From: Undibacterium sp.
Lineage (GTDB): Bacteria; Pseudomonadota; Gammaproteobacteria; Burkholderiales; Burkholderiaceae_D
NCBI GenBank assembly: GCA_019752975.1
Contig: JAIELM010000306.1
Location: 1 to 6,623 of the forward strand
Direction of reading: 5' to 3'
DNA length: 6,623 bases
Shown here: piece after piece, positions 1-6,003 of the stretch
How positions within the stretch are numbered: the first letter of the stretch is position 1
How the letters are laid out: each line of letters opens with the position of its first letter
Translations under genes and position numbers: made by a program
The notes under the pieces: generated by a model
What the model saw: the letters and a program-made list of their open reading frames with translations, nothing else
What the model was told of the DNA's origin: nothing
The model's database searches: none

Positions 1-237
1 TTTCAACACTCGGAGATCGACACTCGGGGAATTGGAAAAGCGCTCATGTCGAATAGCAGCTTGAAGATGAAAAAGAATTCTCCGCAACGCTTTCAGTTGC
101 GAGAAAAAGCGGTGGCAGGAGGAATACAGAGAGTATTAATGAGGCGTTTGCCAAACGCCAGTTTAGACAAAATTGGCAAAGAGCGTACTCCGGACGGGCA
201 AAATTTGCTGGTCGCGGAGATTTATATTCATCAATAG
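1..237 (+). CDS. 3' end of an unrecognised reading frame (or a 63-aa small protein)
   Basis: I do not recognise this protein. The frame is open from the first base of the window to a TAG at 235-237, so it may be the C-terminal 78 residues of a longer gene starting upstream. An ATG at 46 would give a 63-residue protein, but only a weak purine stretch (GGAA at 34-37) precedes it. The visible sequence is basic, with a K/R-rich segment (SLKMKKN, REKAV, RVLMRRL) and a more regular C-terminal part ending in LLVAEIYIHQ. No membrane segment, signal peptide or catalytic motif is visible. It ends exactly where the palindrome in front of the sheath gene begins. It could be the tail of an unrelated neighbour or of another eCIS gene. 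An open frame this short could also arise by chance, so coding status is uncertain. Confidence 0.35.
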   Translation, partial: FQHSEIDTRGIGKALMSNSSLKMKKNSPQRFQLREKAVAGGIQRVLMRRLPNASLDKIGKERTPDGQNLLVAEIYIHQ

Positions 238-312
238 CGGGAACCTCTAAAAATGTCATTCTAGGGTGCAGCATTCCTATAATGCCATTTTTAGAGGCTA
301 CCGATTTTTTTT
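238..312 (+). terminator. Long interrupted hairpin plus T8 tract, possible intrinsic terminator
   Basis: Positions 244-255 (CCTCTAAAAATG) are the exact reverse complement of 286-297. Pairing continues inward after single mismatches: 257-260 with 281-284, and 262-265 with 276-279, leaving a 10-nt loop at 266-275. Pairing also continues outward, with CGG 238-240 against CCG 301-303. Eight T's follow at 305-312, directly after the extended stem. This is the shape of a rho-independent terminator for the gene ending at 237, and it would insulate the sheath operon from upstream transcription. The central stem is A/T-rich rather than G/C-rich, so strength is uncertain. The same palindrome could instead be an operator or a small mobile-element remnant. 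Confidence 0.45.
253..283 (+). promoter_or_regulatory. Candidate sigma70 promoter of the sheath operon, inside the palindrome
   Basis: A perfect -10 hexamer, TATAAT, lies at 278-283. The best -35 match is ATGTCA at 253-258 (4 of 6 to TTGACA), but its 19-nt spacer is longer than the usual 17. At 17-nt spacing the match is only 2 of 6. Transcription would start near 290 and give a leader of about 38 nt before the sheath ATG, carrying only part of the right palindrome arm. The -10 sits between the two 12-bp arms, so a protein binding the dyad could control it. A weak -35 would fit an activator-dependent promoter, which is inference. Confidence 0.35.
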
Positions 313-327
313 AAAAAAGGAACACAT

Positions 328-2049
328 ATGGCTGGCGCGTATAAAACACCTGGTGTCTATATCGTTGAGAAAAATGCCTTCCCCAATTCCGTAGTCGAAG
401 TAGCGACTGCAGTACCGGCATTTATCGGATACACCGAGAAAGCAGATAATAAGGGTAATACCTTACATAAAAAACCTTGGCGCATTTCGTCCATGTCGGA
501 ATTTATCAGTTTTTATGGCGGTGCGCCTGAAGATAAATTCGTCATCGATGCTTTTCCTAGCGCTGATCCGAATATTAAAAATTTGGAGAATAGCGATTTT
601 CGTATAGGGGAAGACGAATTTCAATTACTACAAAGTGCACCACGTTTTTTCCTCTACTACAGCATGATGTTGTTCTTCCAAAATGGGGGAGCCGCTTGTT
701 ATGTCGTCTCAGTAGGGCGCTACAAAAAAGGTGAAGAGAATGTGAAAATCGAAAAGCCGGTATTAGAAAGTGCCTTCGATGAGCTCTTAAAAGAACAAGA
801 GCCAACCATGATCGTCATTCCTGATGCCATGTCTTTGAGTGAAAAAGATTGTATCGCCTTACAGCAAGCAAGTCTCATGCATTGCGGCAGCCGAATGAAG
901 AATCGCTTTTCTATTTTGGACGTCTATAATGGCTACAAAGATCGGCGTACTGATGGTGATTGCATTGCTAAATTCCGTAATGCACTAGGTACTAGCTTCC
1001 TCAATTTTGGTGCTGCCTACTATCCATGGACCAATGCCTCGATAGCGCAACTATCTGATTTCAACTTCACCAATTTGTCTAATATTACGGGTGCAGATGA
1101 AAAAGCGGTGAGCTTGATCAAAGTGCTGACTGCTGAAGTCAATCAAAGCAGCTTAAGCGACGATAAAAAGGCAGAAATTACCGCCAAGATTAAGAGCATT
1201 CCCGGTGTATTAAAAGCGGCGAAAGAATTGAAGGACGCCAAGAAAGCAGCGTCTGAAGCAAAGGCCGCGCAAACACCAGAAGACAAGGAGAAAGAAAAAG
1301 CGGCTTTCGACGCATTATCAGCCGAAGATAAAGTGAAGGCCAAAGACGCAGCGGAAGAAAAAACCAAAGCCGAAGCCGAAGTCGCTTCTGGTCCTTCGGA
1401 GTTGCACAAAGCGCTGTTCACCATCAGTCCTCTGTACGCCAAACTGTTGACCGCAATTCAGAACAAACTCAACCTCTTACCACCATCGGCAGCAATGGCT
1501 GGCATTTACACCATGGTCGACAATGCGCGCGGCGTGTGGAAAGCGCCAGCTAACGTCAGCCTCAACGCCGTGGTCTCACCTAGCGTCAACATCACGCACG
1601 ACGATCAAGAAGACCTCAATGTTTCGACCGCTGGTAAATCCATTAATGCGATTCGCACTTTTATCGGTGAAGGCACATTGGTTTGGGGCGCGCGTACTTT
1701 AGATGGGAATAGTTTAGATTGGCGCTACATCAACGTACGTCGCACCATGATCATGCTAGAAGAATCAATACGCTTAGCAACCAAAGCGTATGTGTTTGAA
1801 CCCAATGTCGCCAATACCTGGGTGACGATCAGAAGCATGGTCAGTAACTTCTTAACTGGCATATGGAAACGCGGTGGCTTAGCTGGAGCAAGTCCAGAAG
1901 ATGCTTTTAGCGTGCATGTAGGTTTAGGCGAAACCATGACACCTGAAGACATCTTAGAAGGCATCATGAGAGTGACGGTCTTGGTAGCGTTGAGCCGCCC
2001 AGCCGAATTCATCGAAATCACCTTCCAACAGCAAATGCAAAAATCTTAA
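328..2049 (+). CDS. eCIS contractile sheath protein (Afp2/3, Pvc2/3-like)
   Basis: This 573-residue protein forms the contractile outer sheath that drives the inner tube into the target. The N-terminus (residues 5-37: YKTPGVY...AVPAFIGYTEKA) is the typical start of eCIS and phage sheaths. The C-terminal part (about 383-573) carries conserved sheath elements: LPPSAAMAGIY at 384-394, a GVWKAPAN segment at 402-409, RYINVRR at 466-472 and PAEFIEITFQQ near the end, the region known to interlock neighbouring subunits. Between them, residues about 255-382 form an insertion. Its core (about 291-352) is rich in Ala, Lys and Glu, and it probably forms surface helices or a coiled coil. The start is clear: AAGGA at 317-321 lies 6 nt before the ATG. 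It is the first eCIS gene visible and precedes tube 1 by 36 nt. Only one sheath gene is seen, whereas Afp and PVC have several. A T6SS TssC is unlikely because this is a single large sheath without TssB. Confidence 0.95.
   Translation: MAGAYKTPGVYIVEKNAFPNSVVEVATAVPAFIGYTEKADNKGNTLHKKPWRISSMSEFISFYGGAPEDKFVIDAFPSADPNIKNLENSDFRIGEDEFQLLQSAPRFFLYYSMMLFFQNGGAACYVVSVGRYKKGEENVKIEKPVLESAFDELLKEQEPTMIVIPDAMSLSEKDCIALQQASLMHCGSRMKNRFSILDVYNGYKDRRTDGDCIAKFRNALGTSFLNFGAAYYPWTNASIAQLSDFNFTNLSNITGADEKAVSLIKVLTAEVNQSSLSDDKKAEITAKIKSIPGVLKAAKELKDAKKAASEAKAAQTPEDKEKEKAAFDALSAEDKVKAKDAAEEKTKAEAEVASGPSELHKALFTISPLYAKLLTAIQNKLNLLPPSAAMAGIYTMVDNARGVWKAPANVSLNAVVSPSVNITHDDQEDLNVSTAGKSINAIRTFIGEGTLVWGARTLDGNSLDWRYINVRRTMIMLEESIRLATKAYVFEPNVANTWVTIRSMVSNFLTGIWKRGGLAGASPEDAFSVHVGLGETMTPEDILEGIMRVTVLVALSRPAEFIEITFQQQMQKS
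1198..1383 (+). other. Ala/Lys/Glu-rich low-complexity segment within the sheath
   Basis: These codons encode sheath residues about 291-352, dominated by Ala, Lys, Glu and Asp with very few aromatic residues. Examples are KAAKELKDAKKAASEAKAA and AEDKVKAKDAAEEKTKAEAE. It reads as charged amphipathic helix and sits between the conserved sheath halves, so it most likely projects from the sheath surface. The frame stays open throughout and the flanking conserved blocks are in the same frame, so this is not a frameshift artefact. Its function is unknown. Confidence 0.8.
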
Positions 2050-2085
2050 TCGTCCCAACAATTTATTAATTTATAGAGGTTAATT

Positions 2086-2544
2086 ATGGCAGATGATGGC
2101 TCAAAACAATCCACCAACGTATGGCCCTTACCCAAGTTCTATTTCCAGGTGAAATGGGACAAGAATGAAATGTCTTTTCAAGAAGTTTCTGGATTAGATA
2201 TTCAATCTGAGGAAATCAAATACCGTCATGGAAATAGCCCGCAATTTTCGGTAATAAAAATGCCGGGCATGAAAAAATTCGGCAATATCACCATGAAAAA
2301 AGGTGTCTTCAAGGGCGACAATAAGTTCTGGGATTGGCTCAATCAAATCAAACTCAACACCATCAAACGTGTTCCTGTCACCATCAGTTTGCTCGATGAA
2401 GCAGGCAAACCTACCATGGTATGGACACTCACCAATGCATGGCCAACAAAGATTTCTAGCACCGATTTGAAATCAGAAGGCAATGAGGTGGCCATCGAGT
2501 CTATCGAGATCGTGCATGAGGGATTGACGATAGAGAACAAGTAA
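2086..2544 (+). CDS. eCIS inner tube protein 1 (T4 gp19-like, Afp1/Pvc1-like)
   Basis: This 152-residue protein belongs to the phage tail tube family (T4 gp19-like; conserved phage tail region family). It is expected to form the stacked hexameric rings of the inner tube inside the sheath. Visible hallmarks are the opening LPKFYFQVKWD (15-25), the motif MSFQEVSGLDIQSEEIKYRHG (29-49), the LxxG-type block around 63-75 with ITMKKGVF, a WDWLNQ segment (82-87), and the C-terminal TLTNAWPTKISSTDLKSEGNEVAIESIEI (114-142). The length is typical. AGAGG at 2075-2079 lies 6 nt before the ATG. It follows the sheath by 36 nt and is followed by a hairpin gap before the second tube gene. Sheath and main tube are the two most abundant parts of the particle, which fits their position at the head of the operon. 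The choice of tube 1 as main-shaft rather than baseplate-proximal protein rests on its resemblance to Afp1-type sequences. Confidence 0.93.
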   Translation: MADDGSKQSTNVWPLPKFYFQVKWDKNEMSFQEVSGLDIQSEEIKYRHGNSPQFSVIKMPGMKKFGNITMKKGVFKGDNKFWDWLNQIKLNTIKRVPVTISLLDEAGKPTMVWTLTNAWPTKISSTDLKSEGNEVAIESIEIVHEGLTIENK

Positions 2545-2554
2545 GAAGTAAGAA
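2541..2554 (+). repeat. Tandem 7-bp duplication over the tube 1 stop codon
   Basis: GTAAGAA occurs twice back to back (2541-2547 and 2548-2554), followed by a near copy GTGAGA. The TAA stop of tube 1 is at 2542-2544, inside the first copy. A 7-bp unit shifts frame, so the second copy does not supply an in-frame stop. It is too short to interpret beyond replication slippage. Confidence 0.6.
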
Positions 2555-2561
2555 GTGAGAT

Positions 2562-2598
2562 GTTCGTGATCCCTTGCCAAAGAGGAGGGATCACGAAC
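2562..2598 (+). other. Perfect 12-bp stem-loop between the two tube genes
   Basis: GTTCGTGATCCC at 2562-2573 is the exact reverse complement of GGGATCACGAAC at 2587-2598, with a 13-nt loop. It begins 17 nt after the tube 1 stop. No T tract follows (the next bases are GGAATTACTTT), so it is not a standard rho-independent terminator. Inferred roles are a partial transcription barrier or a 3' stabiliser that keeps sheath and tube 1 mRNA more abundant than the downstream baseplate genes. That would match the high copy number of these two proteins per particle. Confidence 0.7.
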
Positions 2599-2649
2599 GG
2601 AATTACTTTCCACTAAATTGACACCCGGTTTAACAACGAGAGTAACAGC

Positions 2650-3117
2650 ATGAGTGGCGAATTCTATGAGGGTGGTTATCCTCCTTCAGCATTTTATTTC
2701 ACCGTCACCTTCGGCAATGGCGTCGAAGTGGCGGACACGTCTTTTAGTGAAGTCTCCGGCATTGCGATTGAGATGGAAACTGAGCCCGTGCCAGAGGGAG
2801 GAGAAAATCGCTTTGTGCATCAATTGCCCAAGCAAATCAAGCACCCCAATTTAGAACTAAAACGTGGTATCGCGCAAGTCAGTTCACCTTTAGTCAAATG
2901 GTGTAAAGAGGTCTTAGAGGGCGAGTTCATTGAGATGATTACGGCACAAACCATACTCGTTAAATTGGTAGACGCTGAGCAAAAAATATTGCGCGCATGG
3001 GAATTCCATGACGCCTACCCAGTTAAGTGGGATGTAGAAGGATTTAACTCAACCAAGAATGAAGTGGCGGTAGAAAAAATGAGCTTTGCCTATACCTATT
3101 CTAAGCGGATAAATTAA
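2650..3117 (+). CDS. eCIS inner tube protein 2 (gp19-like, Afp5/Pvc5-like)
   Basis: This second 155-residue tail tube-family protein shares its fold with tube 1 but is clearly divergent. It opens with YPPSAFYFTVTFGNG (9-23), continues with TSFSEVSGIAIEMETEPVPEGG (30-51), NLELKRGI (86-93) and a conserved C-terminal block with FHDAYPVKWDVEGFNSTKNEVAVEKM (118-143). In Afp and PVC the homologue forms the tube layer next to the spike and baseplate, and I infer the same here. GAGAG at 2638-2642 lies 7 nt before the ATG. A 105-nt gap with a hairpin precedes it, and the next gene starts 5 nt after its stop, so it heads a tightly packed run of baseplate genes. Confidence 0.92.
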   Translation: MSGEFYEGGYPPSAFYFTVTFGNGVEVADTSFSEVSGIAIEMETEPVPEGGENRFVHQLPKQIKHPNLELKRGIAQVSSPLVKWCKEVLEGEFIEMITAQTILVKLVDAEQKILRAWEFHDAYPVKWDVEGFNSTKNEVAVEKMSFAYTYSKRIN

Positions 3118-3122
3118 TTACC

Positions 3123-3305
3123 ATGCCCATAGAAATCAAAGAGCTCATCATCAAAAGCACCATCATAGATAACGAAAAAATGATGAGCGAAAAAATGATG
3201 AGCGAAGAAGATCACGAACAAAGCAAGCAAGCGCTCAAAGAAGAAGTTTTGTCGGAATGTCGTCAAATGATCAAAGATATATTACGTGAACGTGGGGAGA
3301 GGTAG
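3123..3305 (+). CDS. Small DUF5908-type eCIS protein (Afp6/Pvc6-like)
   Basis: This is a 60-residue charged protein of unknown function. The start MPIEIKELIIKSTI is typical of the small DUF5908 proteins found in eCIS clusters between the second tube gene and the LysM gene, exactly its position here. The rest is predicted helix rich in Glu and Lys, ending in RQMIKDILRERGER. It contains an exact in-frame 5-residue duplication (EKMMS twice, residues 18-27). There is no clear Shine-Dalgarno before the ATG. It starts 5 nt after the tube 2 stop, so it is probably translated by coupling. It ends 2 nt before the next start codon. Confidence 0.8.
   Translation: MPIEIKELIIKSTIIDNEKMMSEKMMSEEDHEQSKQALKEEVLSECRQMIKDILRERGER
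3174..3203 (+). repeat. Exact 15-bp tandem duplication inside the DUF5908 gene
   Basis: The unit GAAAAAATGATGAGC is present twice with no mismatch, at 3174-3188 and 3189-3203, followed by a decaying start of a third (GAAGAAG). The unit is a multiple of three, so the frame is kept and each copy adds EKMMS. The absence of any difference suggests a recent event or an actively variable site. Confidence 0.9.
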
Positions 3306-3310
3306 TTGTG
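3296..3310 (+). promoter_or_regulatory. Shine-Dalgarno and GTG start of the LysM gene
   Basis: GGAGAGG at 3296-3302 ends 5 nt before a GTG at 3308-3310. No ATG lies nearby in that frame, and the predicted protein begins with a conserved hydrophobic strand (ALLKI) only a few residues in, so GTG is taken as the start. The Shine-Dalgarno overlaps the last codons of the upstream gene, and the stop-to-start gap is 2 nt. Confidence 0.75.
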
Positions 3311-3985
3311 ACTGGTCAAAAAGCGCTCTTAAAAATATCTGCCTGTACCATTGCTAAGAATGGTAGCATCAGCGTTGATAGCTCACGTCCCAGTTTTGAG
3401 GCCCTGATTAATCCGTCCGGCTACGGACATGAGTTCAGCATCAAATACGCAAAAAACCAAAGCCTAGGACAAGCCGGTAACGAAGCTAAATTTCACGCTA
3501 GCCAACCAGAAAAACTTCATCTAGAAAAACTTGTCTTAGACGGAACTGGCGCTGTTCCTGGCACCAAAAAATCCGTTAAAGAACAAGTCGATTCTCTACG
3601 CAATTCAGTCTATACCTATGTCGGCACCAAGCACGAAGCACCGATCGTCCAAGTGGTGTGGGGCAATTTGCTCTTTTACGGCAGGGTAGAAGGACTTAAG
3701 CTTGACTACACCTTATTTAAACCCAATGGTGAACCACTACGCGCCAAAGTGACGCTCAATTTCGTCGGCTATACTAGCGCCGCCGAAATTGTCAAAGCGG
3801 AATCCAAAAGCTCGCCAGATTTAAGCCATATCGTGGTGGTCAAAGCGGGCGACACCTTACCGCTATTGTGCGACAAAATCTATCGTGATCCGAATTACTA
3901 TATCGAAGTGGCGCGCATCAACAACCTCAATTCATGTGGGCAATTGCAAGCGGGAATAACGCTACGTTTCCCTCCATTGGCATAG
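3308..3985 (+). CDS. LysM-containing eCIS tube/baseplate adaptor (Afp7/Pvc7-like)
   Basis: This 225-residue protein has two parts. Residues 1 to about 160 match the N-terminal domain of eCIS tube-adaptor proteins, with ALINPSGYGHEFSIKYAKNQ at 32-51, KLHLEKLVLDGTG at 69-81 and the diagnostic VVWGNLLFYGRVEGLKLDYTLF...GEPLRAKVTLNF at 116-152. Residues about 172-223 form a LysM-like domain (IVVVKAGDTLPLLCDKIYRD...NNL...LQAGITLRFPP). In known particles this protein sits at the tube-spike junction, comparable to phage T4 gp53/gp54-type adaptors. LysM may act in assembly rather than in cell-wall binding. It is cytoplasmic before particle release, as no signal peptide is present. The start is a GTG with a strong Shine-Dalgarno. 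The spike gene begins 6 nt downstream, consistent with coupled translation. Confidence 0.9.
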   Translation: MTGQKALLKISACTIAKNGSISVDSSRPSFEALINPSGYGHEFSIKYAKNQSLGQAGNEAKFHASQPEKLHLEKLVLDGTGAVPGTKKSVKEQVDSLRNSVYTYVGTKHEAPIVQVVWGNLLFYGRVEGLKLDYTLFKPNGEPLRAKVTLNFVGYTSAAEIVKAESKSSPDLSHIVVVKAGDTLPLLCDKIYRDPNYYIEVARINNLNSCGQLQAGITLRFPPLA

Positions 3986-3991
3986 GTTTTT

Positions 3992-5782
3992 ATGGCTACT
4001 TCCCCATTAACCGATAGCAGCGGCGTCTTAAGTCTTACGATCACTTGTGATGGCAGTGCGATTCCCGACATCGTGCAAGTGGTGTCGATAGAAACCAATC
4101 ACAGCAGCAATCGCATACCGTCGGCCACGATCACGCTCTTAGATGGCGATATGCCCAATGGACTGTTTCCTGTCGCCGATGAAGGAAATTTTAAACCTGG
4201 TGTAGAAGTCGTCATTAGTGCTGGCTATGATGGCACGACCAAAGTAATTTTTACCGGCGTGGTGATCAAGCACTCGGTTAAAATTACAGGCGAAAATTAT
4301 GCCCGCCTGATCATAGAATGCCGCGATAAAGCACTCGCGATGACGATAGGACGCAAGAACGCCAACTACGTCAATAAAACCGACAATCAAATCATCAGCG
4401 CCCTCATTAACAATCACAGCGGCCTCACTCCCAGTGTCGATAGCACGAGTGTCACTTACAAAGAATTAGTTCAGTATTATTCCAGCGATTGGGATTACAT
4501 GATGACGCGGGCCGAGGCCAACGGTTTTATTGTGATCGTTGATGCAGGAACAATCAATGTGAAAGCACCGCTAGGCAGTGGCTCGCCCGTGTTGACGCTC
4601 ACCTACGGCAAAGATTTAATGGAATTTTCCGCCGAACTGGACGCACGTTGGCAATTAAAATCAGTCACCGGTACCAGCTGGGATCTATCCAAACTCGCGA
4701 TTGTCGAGGCCACGGCGAGCCCCTCTAGTTTGACAGGACAGGGTGACCTAGATAGTGCGACCCTAGCCAAGGTCTTAGGGGTCGCCGACTTTGGACTACA
4801 AACCTCAGCCCCATTAGAAAGCGATACCTTAACCGCATGGAGTAAGGCACAGCAAACCAAAGCGGCGCTCTCACGGATTCGTGGGCGCATGCTTTTCCAA
4901 GGTCATGCAAACGCCAAACCAGGTGTGCTCATCGAACTTGCCAGCGTAGGGGTACACTTTAATGGCAACGTCATCGCAACCAACGTTGTACATCGTTTGA
5001 GTGAGGGCAATTGGACTACGGAAGTTGAATTTGGCATGCCGGTTTATTGGTTCACCGAGGAATACCAAATACAAGCGCCCGACGCCGCAGGCTGGACCGC
5101 AGGCATCAATGGCCTTCACATTGGTATCGTCATGAAACTCGATGCCGATCCCGAAGGTCAATATAAGATCCAAGTCAATATCCCGCTCATGAAAGCACAA
5201 ACCGTGGGGGTATGGGCGCGGTTTTCTAGTTTTTATGCGTCCTCAGGGTTTGGTGCCTTTATCATTCCTGAGCTTGGCGACGAAGTGATTTTAGGATTTT
5301 TTAATAATGACCCTTCTTGCCCGGTCATCTTAGGCAGTCTCTACAGCAGCAAACATGTACCCGCTTATGAGCTCGCTGCTGAGAATAACTTTAAAGCCCT
5401 AGTCACGCGCAGCAAGCTCAAAATGGAATTTGACGACGACAAAAAAATCATCACCTTAGTCACCCCAGCAGCCAACAAGATCGTGATTAGCGACGACGGA
5501 AAATCCATACTTTTACAAGACCAAAACAGTAATAAGGTCGAGCTCAGCCCCAGCGGAATTTTATTAGACAGCCCCAAAGACATCACCATTAAAGCCGGTG
5601 GAAAAGTAGCGATCACGGCAGTACAAAACGTAGAAATTACAGCACAAATGGATGTGAAAAATACCGGCTTAAACATCAACAACAACGCCAACGTCAGCTT
5701 CGTCGCCAAGGGTGCAGCAACAGCAGAATTATCTGCGGGCGGACAGACGACGGTGAAGGGAGCCTTGGTGATGATTAATTAG
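3992..5782 (+). CDS. eCIS central spike protein, VgrG-like (Afp8/Pvc8-like)
   Basis: This 596-residue protein is expected to trimerise into the spike beneath the tube. Residues 1 to about 355 form the gp27-like hub region (opening LSLTITCDG, then VVISAGYDG...IFTGVVIKHSVKI at 73-98 and SSDWDYMMTRAEANGFI at 164-180). Residues about 374-455 are the gp5-type OB fold, seen as GIVMKLDADPEGQYKIQV, VWARFSSFYASSGFGAFIIP, ELGDEVILGFFNNDP and PVILGSLYSSKHVP. Residues about 470-596 are short beta-strand repeats (KIVISDDGKSILLQD, NKVELSPSGILL, DITIKAGGKVAIT) that suit a trimeric beta-prism tip. It ends there with no extra C-terminal toxin domain and no lysozyme insert. The Shine-Dalgarno is TAGG at 3983-3986, overlapping the LysM stop codon. 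A T6SS VgrG is the alternative, but the LysM, DUF5908 and sheath neighbours favour eCIS. Confidence 0.94.
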   Translation: MATSPLTDSSGVLSLTITCDGSAIPDIVQVVSIETNHSSNRIPSATITLLDGDMPNGLFPVADEGNFKPGVEVVISAGYDGTTKVIFTGVVIKHSVKITGENYARLIIECRDKALAMTIGRKNANYVNKTDNQIISALINNHSGLTPSVDSTSVTYKELVQYYSSDWDYMMTRAEANGFIVIVDAGTINVKAPLGSGSPVLTLTYGKDLMEFSAELDARWQLKSVTGTSWDLSKLAIVEATASPSSLTGQGDLDSATLAKVLGVADFGLQTSAPLESDTLTAWSKAQQTKAALSRIRGRMLFQGHANAKPGVLIELASVGVHFNGNVIATNVVHRLSEGNWTTEVEFGMPVYWFTEEYQIQAPDAAGWTAGINGLHIGIVMKLDADPEGQYKIQVNIPLMKAQTVGVWARFSSFYASSGFGAFIIPELGDEVILGFFNNDPSCPVILGSLYSSKHVPAYELAAENNFKALVTRSKLKMEFDDDKKIITLVTPAANKIVISDDGKSILLQDQNSNKVELSPSGILLDSPKDITIKAGGKVAITAVQNVEITAQMDVKNTGLNINNNANVSFVAKGAATAELSAGGQTTVKGALVMIN

Positions 5783-5835
5783 CGCAGAAAATGTACGCTG
5801 TAGTGAGGAGGCTAGGCTGTGGATGTAAGCCGTCT

Positions 5836-5858
5836 TTCCCGCAGGCTTTCAGCGGGAA
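5836..5858. repeat. REP-like palindrome TTCCCGC-9 nt-GCGGGAA
   Basis: TTCCCGC at 5836-5842 pairs perfectly with GCGGGAA at 5852-5858 around a 9-nt loop. The flanks (CGTC before, ATCTAGTGATTTTT after) recall the abundant CGTCATTCCCGC...GCGGGAATCCAG palindromes of many beta- and gammaproteobacteria, including the Neisseria dRS3 type. The resemblance is from memory and only one copy is in the window. It could also serve as a weak transcription pause, with TTTTT at 5867-5871 some distance after it. Confidence 0.5.
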
Positions 5859-5901
5859 TCTAGTGATTTTTGTTGAGTAAGGAAGGTCACCGAATTCCCA
5901 A

Positions 5902-5930
5902 TTAAATTAGCCGGTCGCGAAAGAGATAAT
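5902..5930 (+). promoter_or_regulatory. Weak promoter candidate for PAAR-gp25
   Basis: GATAAT at 5925-5930 matches the -10 consensus at 5 of 6 positions. TTAAAT at 5902-5907, 17 nt upstream, matches the -35 at only 3 of 6. It could re-initiate transcription of PAAR and downstream genes after the long gap. The evidence is weak, and such matches are common in A/T-rich DNA. Confidence 0.22.
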
Positions 5931-5990
5931 TTGAGAAAAAGATCGAAAATCCCTCAACGCCGAGATAGTGAAAGTACACCAAATATTAAT

Positions 5991-6003
5991 AAGGAAAACC
6001 ATG
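5991..6003 (+). promoter_or_regulatory. Shine-Dalgarno that fixes the PAAR start
   Basis: AAGGA at 5991-5995 lies 5 nt before the ATG at 6001. The same frame is open back to a GTG at 5968, which would add 11 residues (KVHQILIRKT and the initiator) with no Shine-Dalgarno and no resemblance to PAAR N-termini. PAAR proteins typically begin a few residues before the conserved AxRxTDxH block, so 6001 is preferred. Confidence 0.8.

Larger units (their letters stand above)
5783..6000 (+). other. 218-nt intergenic region between spike and PAAR
   Basis: This is the largest non-coding stretch in an otherwise compact operon. I find no convincing ORF on either strand. It contains a 7-bp hairpin at 5836-5858 that resembles a dispersed REP-type palindrome, a weak promoter candidate at 5902-5930, and the PAAR Shine-Dalgarno at 5991-5995. 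It may be where an element inserted and decayed. Confidence 0.7.

Noticed and set aside
44..274. Minus-strand 76-aa ORF with a hydrophobic stretch
   Set aside because: It would start inside the palindrome and has no clear ribosome binding site. The hydrophobic run is short and no family resemblance is visible, although coding here is uncertain on both strands.
1143..1442. Minus-strand ORF of 99 aa opposite the sheath insertion
   Set aside because: Its Ala/Ser/Leu-rich composition is the antisense of the Ala/Lys/Glu codons, and it has no recognisable domain. It lies wholly inside a clear sheath gene.
2618..2646. Perfect TTGACA (-35) at 2618-2623 before tube 2
   Set aside because: At 17-nt spacing the -10 would be AGTAAC (3 of 6), and transcription would start inside the tube 2 coding region, so it is not a useful promoter for it.
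2654..2854. Plus-strand 66-aa ORF overlapping tube 2 in another frame
   Set aside because: It lies inside the well-conserved tube 2 gene and its translation has no family features.
5441..5447. Run of seven A's in the spike gene as a phase-variable or frameshift site
   Set aside because: The frame is intact on both sides, the run is short, and no alternative frame downstream encodes a plausible product.
4871..5709. Minus-strand ORFs opposite the spike gene (4871-5200 and 5365-5709)
   Set aside because: They are fully contained in the strongly supported VgrG-like gene, match no family I recognise and lack convincing start signals.
5872..5958. GTTGAG/CTCAAC inverted repeat in the spike-PAAR gap
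   Set aside because: The arms are only 6 bp and about 75 nt apart, which is expected by chance.
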